This document shows positions 58,840-64,000 of a DNA stretch of 64,000 nucleotides, piece after piece. The position numbers and the translations under genes were made by a program. The notes beneath the pieces are model-generated. The model was given only the letters and a program-made list of their open reading frames with translations, was not told the origin of the DNA and searched no databases. Source of the DNA: Blastococcus sp. Marseille-P5729 (GTDB lineage: Bacteria; Actinomycetota; Actinomycetes; Mycobacteriales; Antricoccaceae); contig NZ_OMPO01000001.1 in the NCBI RefSeq assembly GCF_900292035.1, forward strand, positions 751,192 through 815,191, written 5' to 3'. The stretch's first letter is position 1, and every line of letters begins with the position of its first letter.

Positions 58840-60069
58840 TCAGTCCGCCGAGGTGATCAGCCGGGCCGCGACGTACTCGCGGACGGCGCGCTGCATCCGC
58901 GGCCAGCTGAAGTCATAGGCGCGCATGCGGCATTCCGCGGCAAGCTCGGCCCGCTGCTGCGGGTCGGCCAGGCGCGAACGTACCGCCTGCAGCGCGTCGG
59001 CCAGCCCGTCGATGTCGTCGACCAGCCATCCGGTCACGCCGTCGACGATGGCGTCCTGCAGGCCGGTGACCCGGCGTCCGATCGTGGGGACGCCCACCGC
59101 CGCGGCCTCGAGCACCACCTGTCCCCAGCCCTCACCGTCCGACCAGCAGACGTGGACGTCGGCGGACTGCAGCACCTCGATCTTGCGCTCCTCGTCGAGG
59201 AAGCCGTGCATCGTGACGAGCTCCTCGGCCCCGCGCGCCCGGACGAGGTCGTTCAGGATCTCCTCGTCGTAACCGCGCCCCACGACGTCCAGGTGCACCG
59301 GTACGCCGCGGGCGTGCAGCTGGCAGACCGCCTCGATGACCCGGTCGACGCGCTTGTGCGCGACGAGCCGCCCAAGGGCACAGACTCGCAGGACCGCCGT
59401 AGGGTCCTGGGCGCGGTGCGGGCGCGGAGACGGGGACCCGTTCTCGATGACGTCGATCGGACCGCGCCACCCCAGCCGCCTGCGCATGCTGTCGCGGGTC
59501 GAGGGCGAGACTGCGATCGCCTCATGGCGGCTGTAGGCCCACGGCATGAGCCGGCCTTCGATGAACCGGGCGACGAACGTGTGCAGCGGGCCCATATGGA
59601 CGCCGAACTGGTCCTGGTGCACGTGATGCAGCAGCAGCACCACGGGCACCGACCGCAGATACAGCGGAGCGAAGAACGGCACGCCATTCTCGGCGTCGAT
59701 GACGAGGTCGTAGTGATGGCGCCGACGCCAGACCTTCAGCGCGGTTCGGGCGTAGACGTCGTAGAAGCCGCCCTGCCGGTAGATCGTGATGCCGTCGACG
59801 ACCGACCGTTTGGGTTGTCCAGGCTCGCGCGAGCTGTAGAAGTCGACGTACGCGCCGGCGGCGACGAGTGCCTTGGCCACGTTCCACGCGTACACCTCGG
59901 CCCCACCGGCGACCGACTGGCCGGGTTCGCGCCAGTTCAGGATCGCCACCCGCCGTCCGACCAAGGCCAGCCCGGTCTGCTCGTCCAGCAGCGACGCATC
60001 GCCACTATGCAGCGGGTCCAGAACCTCGCTCGGCGCGACGCCGTAGGCTGGCAGGGACGCAACAACCAC
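58840..60069 (-). CDS. Glycosyltransferase family 4 (Rv0225-like)
   Basis: A 409-residue GT-B glycosyltransferase: VAILNWREPGQSVAGGAEVYAW (acceptor side), AIAVSPSTRDSMRRRLGW, and donor-binding RVCALGRLVAHKRVDRVIEA with the E-x7-E motif in SDGEGWGQVVLEAAAVGVPT. Cytosolic or membrane-associated. I use the GTG at 60069 because GAGGAAGG (60077-60084) lies 7 nt before it; a GTG at 60108 is an alternative. Donor and acceptor sugars are unknown; the context suggests envelope glycan or lipid synthesis. Confidence 0.88.
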   Translation of the reverse strand: MVVASLPAYGVAPSEVLDPLHSGDASLLDEQTGLALVGRRVAILNWREPGQSVAGGAEVYAWNVAKALVAAGAYVDFYSSREPGQPKRSVVDGITIYRQGGFYDVYARTALKVWRRRHHYDLVIDAENGVPFFAPLYLRSVPVVLLLHHVHQDQFGVHMGPLHTFVARFIEGRLMPWAYSRHEAIAVSPSTRDSMRRRLGWRGPIDVIENGSPSPRPHRAQDPTAVLRVCALGRLVAHKRVDRVIEAVCQLHARGVPVHLDVVGRGYDEEILNDLVRARGAEELVTMHGFLDEERKIEVLQSADVHVCWSDGEGWGQVVLEAAAVGVPTIGRRVTGLQDAIVDGVTGWLVDDIDGLADALQAVRSRLADPQQRAELAAECRMRAYDFSWPRMQRAVREYVAARLITSAD

Positions 60070-60210
60070 GTCTGGACCTTCCTCGTAGGGTCGAGTGCCG
60101 CCGGTCACGTGACCCGCACCACTCCGTCTGCGATAAGTTACCAGCCGGTAGAATTCGTCGCCAGCACTTTCCAGCCTGTTCATCCGTCGTGATCTGGAGA
60201 CTCTCACCTC

Positions 60211-61482
60211 GTGAGCGCTAGCAGGATGTCGGAGAAGACCTGGCGCACTCTCGTACCCGCGGCGACGATCATCGCGAACGTCCTTTCGTACGCACTGTTC
60301 CTGCTCTCCGCGCGCCTGCTCGACAAGGCGACCTTCGGCGAGACCCTCGCGCTGCTGAATCTCGTGGTCATCGCCACCATCCCGAGCTTCGCCATCCAGA
60401 CCGTCGTCGCCCGGCGGACGGCGACCGACACGGTCGGGCCGCGGCTGATGCGGGTCGCGGTGCTGATCGGAATTGCCGGAGCGGGCGCGATCATGCTCGT
60501 CTCTCCGCTGATCGTGAGCTTTCTGCACCTGCCGAGCTACTGGGGAGTCGTCGGCGGCGCGCTGTGCGTGCCGGCCCTCGTGCTGCTGGGCGTCTCCCAG
60601 GGCGCGGCCCAAGGACGCCGGCAGTGGCGCACGCTGTGCATCGCCGTAGTGCTGATGGGTGTCGGTCGCGTGGCCGGTGGCGTCGCCGGTCTGATCGTCT
60701 CGCGCAGCTCGGCCGGCGCGCTGCTCGGCACCGCGGTGGGCCTGGCCCTGGCTGCCGCGGTCATGCTCGGACCCACCCTCCGGTTGATCGGCCAGTCCCC
60801 CGTGGACGGCAGCCAGCCGGTCCGGGGCCTGCTGATCGAAACGGTGCACGCCGCTCACGCACATGGCGTGTTCCTACTGCTGTCCAGCCTCGACATGACG
60901 ATCGCGCGCAATGTGCTCAGCGGCGAGGAGGCCGGGTGGTACGCCGCGGGCAATGTCATCTTCCGCGCGGCGCTGTGGCTGCCGCAGCCGGTCACCTCGC
61001 TGCTGTTCGCCTCGCTGTCGGACTGGGCCCGTCACCGTACGGCGACCCGGCAGGGCCTGGCGGCCGTCGGCGGACTCGCCGCGGCCACCATCGCCGGATG
61101 CGCCGTTCTCGGTGGGCTGGTGAGCACGATCGTCGCCGGCGACAAGTTCCCCGACCTCGACGAGGATCTGTGGATCTTCGCCCTCGCGGGTGGTGGCCTG
61201 GCGGTGATGCAGTTCGCGATCTATGCCGGCCTGGCGGTGTTGCGCCGCGGCCGGCTGGCGATCGTGTGGGCGTGCATCGCGGCGGAGATCCTCGCGTTCT
61301 ACGCCTTGGGGCTGTCTGACACTCCGGTCACCATCATCACGACCGTCGCCGTGATCGTCAGCGTGGCGACGGTCGCGGCAGTGGTCATCGCGCTGGCGAC
61401 CCGGCCGACCGCCGAGGACACCGACTCTGCGGCGGCCGACGGCACCAAGCAGATCGTGCCGGGCACGGTTGACTCGTTCTAG
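60211..61482 (+). CDS. Polysaccharide flippase-like MOP membrane protein (Wzx type)
   Basis: A 423-residue, ~12-helix protein resembling polysaccharide biosynthesis flippases (TLVPAATIIANVLSYALFLLSARLL at the start; FLLLSSLDMTIARNVLSGEEAGWYAAGNVIFRA in the seventh-helix region). Such proteins move lipid-linked glycans across the membrane. The GTG at 60211 is the likely start. It diverges from the GT4 gene over ~141 bp. The cargo is unknown; it may serve the same glycan as the neighbouring GT and acyltransferase (inference). Confidence 0.82.
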   Translation: MSASRMSEKTWRTLVPAATIIANVLSYALFLLSARLLDKATFGETLALLNLVVIATIPSFAIQTVVARRTATDTVGPRLMRVAVLIGIAGAGAIMLVSPLIVSFLHLPSYWGVVGGALCVPALVLLGVSQGAAQGRRQWRTLCIAVVLMGVGRVAGGVAGLIVSRSSAGALLGTAVGLALAAAVMLGPTLRLIGQSPVDGSQPVRGLLIETVHAAHAHGVFLLLSSLDMTIARNVLSGEEAGWYAAGNVIFRAALWLPQPVTSLLFASLSDWARHRTATRQGLAAVGGLAAATIAGCAVLGGLVSTIVAGDKFPDLDEDLWIFALAGGGLAVMQFAIYAGLAVLRRGRLAIVWACIAAEILAFYALGLSDTPVTIITTVAVIVSVATVAAVVIALATRPTAEDTDSAAADGTKQIVPGTVDSF

Positions 61483-61509
61483 CGGCGCTGGCGTCGCCGC
61501 CGGGCGAGC

Positions 61510-62712
61510 CTACGGCCGGACCGGGCCGAAGATCACCGAGCCGTTGTGCCCACCGAAGGCGAAGCTGTTGCTCAGCGCCGGAGCAGGATCCCAGTCGCGC
61601 CAGTCCAGGACGATGTCGGTCTCGATCTTCGGATCGACCTGGCTGGTGCCCATCGTCGGCGGGATCTTCCGGTGATGGAAGGTCAGTGCCAGCGCGACGC
61701 CCTCGATCGCGCCCGCGGCACCGAGCGAGTGGCCGGTGACGCCCTTGATCGAGGTCATCGCCGGGCCCGGGTCGGTGCCGAACATCCGCGCGACAGCCGC
61801 GCTCTCGGCGGCGTCGTTCAGCGGCGTGGACGTGCCGTGGGCGTTGATGTGGGTGATCTGCGACGGCTCGAGGCCGGCGTCCTCCAGGGCCAGCCGCATG
61901 CAGTTGAACGCGCCATTGCCCTCGGGGTCAGGGGCGGTGATGTGGTGGGCGTCCGCGGTCGACCCGCTGCCGAGAACCTCGGCGTAGATCGTGGCACCGC
62001 GGGCCTTGGCCGCCGCGTACTCCTCCAGCACGAGGACGCCCGCGGCCTCTGCGCTGCAGAACCCGTCGCGCTGGACGTCGAACGGCCGCGAGATGCCGCT
62101 GCTGCTGGTGGCCTTCATGTTGTTGAAGCCGCCGCGCATCACCCCGGTCTGGCAGGACTCCGAGCCGCCGGCGAGGACGACGTCGCAGCGGCCCGAGGCG
62201 ACCAGCTTCGCGCCGTGCGCGATGGAGTGGGTGCCGGAGGCGCAGGCGGTCGCGATGGTCTCGACCGGGCCTCGGAAGCCCAGCCGCATCGACGCTGCGG
62301 CCGCGCCGGCGTTCGGCATGACCATGGGGACGACGAGCGGCGAGACGCCCTTCTCGCCCTTCTCGCCGAGGACCTGGGCATTGGCCTCCCACGCGTGGGC
62401 CCCGCCGATGCCGGTACCCATGACGACACCGCGCTTCCACTCGTCGTACTGGGCTGGGCCCTGCTCGCCGAAGGCATCCTCGAGCGCCATCCGGCCCGCC
62501 ACGTAGGCGAGCTGGGCGAAGCGGTCCAGACGGCGCGTCTCGGCGTGCTTGAGACCGTGCTCCTTGGGATCGAAGTCCGGGATCGTCCGCTCCGCCGCGG
62601 GTTCGGGCTGCTTGCCTAGGCCCTCCCAGAAGGCCTCCAGGCCCGTGCCGCACGGAGCGATCACGCCGAGGCCGGTGATGACGACGCGGCGGCCGTCGCG
62701 CGATTCCATCAT
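61510..62712 (-). CDS. fabF: Beta-ketoacyl-ACP synthase II (KasA/FabF-like)
   Basis: A 400-residue condensing enzyme for fatty-acid elongation. The catalytic triad is visible: Cys157 in TACASGTHSIAHG, His292 in NAHGTSTPLND and His328 in KGVTGHSLGAAGAIEG, plus the FGGHN C-terminal loop. The ATG at 62712 overlaps the ACP stop by 4 bp (ATGA). A ketosynthase directly after an ACP gene recalls the acpM-kasA part of the mycobacterial FAS-II cluster, but fabD and accD are not adjacent here. Confidence 0.93.
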   Translation of the reverse strand: MMESRDGRRVVITGLGVIAPCGTGLEAFWEGLGKQPEPAAERTIPDFDPKEHGLKHAETRRLDRFAQLAYVAGRMALEDAFGEQGPAQYDEWKRGVVMGTGIGGAHAWEANAQVLGEKGEKGVSPLVVPMVMPNAGAAAASMRLGFRGPVETIATACASGTHSIAHGAKLVASGRCDVVLAGGSESCQTGVMRGGFNNMKATSSSGISRPFDVQRDGFCSAEAAGVLVLEEYAAAKARGATIYAEVLGSGSTADAHHITAPDPEGNGAFNCMRLALEDAGLEPSQITHINAHGTSTPLNDAAESAAVARMFGTDPGPAMTSIKGVTGHSLGAAGAIEGVALALTFHHRKIPPTMGTSQVDPKIETDIVLDWRDWDPAPALSNSFAFGGHNGSVIFGPVRP

Positions 62713-62954
62713 GCCTGCTCACCGGCCTTCGCCAGCACGAGCTTCTCGAGGTCGCCGTAGGTCGCGACCTCCGCCAGCTCCTCGTCACTGATGTCGATGC
62801 CGTAGCGACCCTCGAGCTCGATCGACATCTCGATCGCGGTCAGCGAGTCCACACCGAGGTCCTCGGTCAACAGCGCGTACTCGGTCAGCGTGTCCGGGTC
62901 CAGCTGCAGGTACTGCGCGACGTCAGCGCGCACTTGCTCGGCGGTGATGGTCAT
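62709..62954 (-). CDS. acpP: Acyl carrier protein
   Basis: An 81-residue acidic ACP; the phosphopantetheine Ser37 is in the DSL motif of EDLGVDSLTAIEM. It carries growing acyl chains for the ketosynthase encoded immediately downstream (4-bp overlap). It is shorter than mycobacterial AcpM, lacking the C-terminal extension. Confidence 0.93.
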   Translation of the reverse strand: MTITAEQVRADVAQYLQLDPDTLTEYALLTEDLGVDSLTAIEMSIELEGRYGIDISDEELAEVATYGDLEKLVLAKAGEQA

Positions 62955-62979
62955 CGGTGGCTCCTCCTACTAGGGATGC

Positions 62980-63240
62980 TCACTTGCCCGCGGCGCGGGC
63001 GGCGATCTTGGCCTTGCGCTCGGCGGCCTTGCGCTCGGCCATCACGACGTCACGCTGGCGCTTGCCCTCTCCGAGCGTCTCGCCGCGGATCGCCGACAGC
63101 ACGAACCCGAGCGCCAGCAGCAGCGGTACGGCGCTCCACAGGATCCACTGCGCGTTGGACGTCACCACGGAGAGGACGACGAACACGACCAGCAGACAGG
63201 CGAGAGCGATAGCGATGGCCATGATGGCGCGACGTGACAT
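62980..63240 (-). CDS. Small two-helix membrane protein
   Basis: An 86-residue protein with two transmembrane helices (IMAIAIALACLLVVFVVLSVV; WILWSAVPLLLALGFVLSAI) and a basic cytoplasmic tail (ERKAAERKAKIAARAAGK). It is 25 bp upstream of acpP on the same strand and may be co-transcribed. I cannot assign a family. Confidence 0.65.
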   Translation of the reverse strand: MSRRAIMAIAIALACLLVVFVVLSVVTSNAQWILWSAVPLLLALGFVLSAIRGETLGEGKRQRDVVMAERKAAERKAKIAARAAGK

Positions 63241-63293
63241 GAGCCCATCCTAGTGGGCGCGCCTACAATGATCCGGCGGCGCTCGCGCCGTAC

Positions 63294-63366
63294 GCGCCCG
63301 TAGCTCAGCGGATAGAGCAACCGCCTTCTAAGCGGCAGGTCGCAGGTTCGATCCCTGCCGGGCGCG
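63294..63366 (+). tRNA. tRNA-Arg(TCT)
   Basis: Acceptor GCGCCCG pairs with CGGGCGC, D-arm AGCTCAGCGGATAGAGC, anticodon stem-loop CCGCCTTCTAAGCGG (TCT), T-arm GCAGGTTCGATCCCTGC, discriminator G. No CCA is encoded. Confidence 0.97.
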
Positions 63367-63381
63367 CCGGGGCGACCGACT

Positions 63382-64000
63382 TCATCCGATCGTCACCAGC
63401 ACCACGCCCGCCGCCGCGAGCGCGAAGCCCGCGACCTGGGCCGCAGTGGCGCTCTCGCCGAGCAGGAACCTGGCCATCAGCACGGTGATCGCCGGATATA
63501 GCGAGGTCAGCACCGATACCACGACCAGCAGGCCGTAGCCGGTGGCCAGCAGGAAGGTCGCGACCGCGACCGAACCCAGGACGCCAGCTGCCAAAGCCGC
63601 CAGCATCGCTGTCCTGGGCATGGGCGACTCGCTGCGGCCTGCTCGGCGAAGGATCAGCAGCGCAGCTACCGCGATCACGAGCATCGCAGACAGCTGTGCG
63701 TACGCCGCGGGCCACAGGCCGGCGTCCGACGGCGACTGGTCCAGCGCGATGAAGCTGACCGCGAACGCAACGCCGGCGAGCAGGCCGTCGATCGCACCCT
63801 GACCCGCCCGGCCGCGACGTCCCGGCTGCGGCGCCGCCGACGAGATCAGCCAGATCGACGGGATGATCAGCGCCACGCCGAGCAGCACCAAGGCGGACGG
63901 CCGCTCTCCCAGCGTCAATCCGACCGCGACCGGCACGACCGCGGCGGTCGCGGCGGACAGCGGAGCGACGACGTTCATCTGCCCCGACCCCAGGCCGCGG
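63382..64000 (-). CDS. EamA family transporter, C-terminal part (partial at the window edge)
   Basis: A DMT-superfamily membrane protein cut by the right edge. The visible ~206 residues cover the end of the first EamA repeat (RGLGSGQMNVVAPLSAATA; PSALVLLGVALIIPSIWLI) and the complete second (GLLAGVAFAVSFIALDQSP; VSVLTSLYPAITVLMARFLLGE). The frame stays open upstream of the ATG at 63978 to the window end, and the sequence there still fits the family, so that ATG is not the true start. Substrate unknown. It converges with tRNA-Arg. Confidence 0.85.
   Translation of the reverse strand, partial: RGLGSGQMNVVAPLSAATAAVVPVAVGLTLGERPSALVLLGVALIIPSIWLISSAAPQPGRRGRAGQGAIDGLLAGVAFAVSFIALDQSPSDAGLWPAAYAQLSAMLVIAVAALLILRRAGRSESPMPRTAMLAALAAGVLGSVAVATFLLATGYGLLVVVSVLTSLYPAITVLMARFLLGESATAAQVAGFALAAAGVVLVTIG

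Overview
This is a high-GC actinobacterial chromosome segment carrying genes for an arabinogalactan-type envelope. An AftD-like arabinofuranosyltransferase sits beside DUF3068, DUF2613, GT4 and acyltransferase genes, and a thioredoxin-fold protein resembles the mycothiol-dependent reductase Rv2466c. These point to Mycobacteriales or a close relative. I cannot name a genus from sequence alone. Ordered by housekeeping genes (rne, ndk, DUF4233, folC, valS, clpX, clpP2, clpP1, tig, rpiB, Rv2466c-like, pepN, DUF5130, CtaJ-like, truncated haemoglobin, Rv2474c/Rv2475c-like, ettA), the window is colinear with the M. tuberculosis Rv2444c-Rv2477c region as I remember it, with lineage-specific blocks inserted.

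Layout. 1-14 kb: the 5' part of rne with a hairpin-rich leader, a coupled pair of radical-SAM-associated genes, an enoyl-CoA hydratase, a Gly-Pro-Thr-repeat membrane protein, argG, two MFS transporters, an SDR, an acyl-CoA dehydrogenase and ndk. 14.2-18.2 kb is accessory: a DUF2695-like gene, a methyltransferase and a nested transposon. An IS3-family element (15493-18209, 3-bp duplication GTG) inserted in the methyltransferase stop codon and was itself split by an IS110-family element (about 15748-17096) just upstream of the codon for its catalytic Glu. 18.3-31.6 kb: DUF4233-folC-valS, a DapA-like gene, a Fic protein with upstream palindromes, clpX, a small unrelated segment between clpX and clpP2 that carries a relic of the clpP2 3' end, clpP2-clpP1 with a ClgR-like box, tig and a dienelactone hydrolase.

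31.6-47.8 kb: tRNA-Gly(TCC), tRNA-Pro(TGG), a PRC-barrel/DUF2382 stress-type protein, type II NADH dehydrogenase, rpiB, the Rv2466c-like protein with a long Lys-rich extension, pepN, DUF5130, a CtaJ-like protein, an amidase, an ATPase lacking the Walker A lysine, an MscS channel, a group II truncated haemoglobin, and the ettA-thioesterase-thioesterase-Rv2474c-like operon. 47.9-64 kb: a tail-anchored protein with a repeated nonapeptide, an ArsR/VOC pair with a 28-bp palindromic operator, the envelope cluster (methyltransferase, DUF3068, DUF2613, a polytopic membrane protein, AftD, acyltransferase, GT4, flippase), an ACP/ketoacyl synthase pair, tRNA-Arg(TCT) and a partial EamA transporter.

I found no complete unknown defence or biosynthetic system. 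The most informative unusual structures are the nested IS3/IS110 with its predicted bridge-RNA region, the clpP2 3'-end relic, the Lys-rich extension of the thioredoxin-fold protein, the Walker-A-defective ATPase and the repeat-bearing tail-anchored protein.
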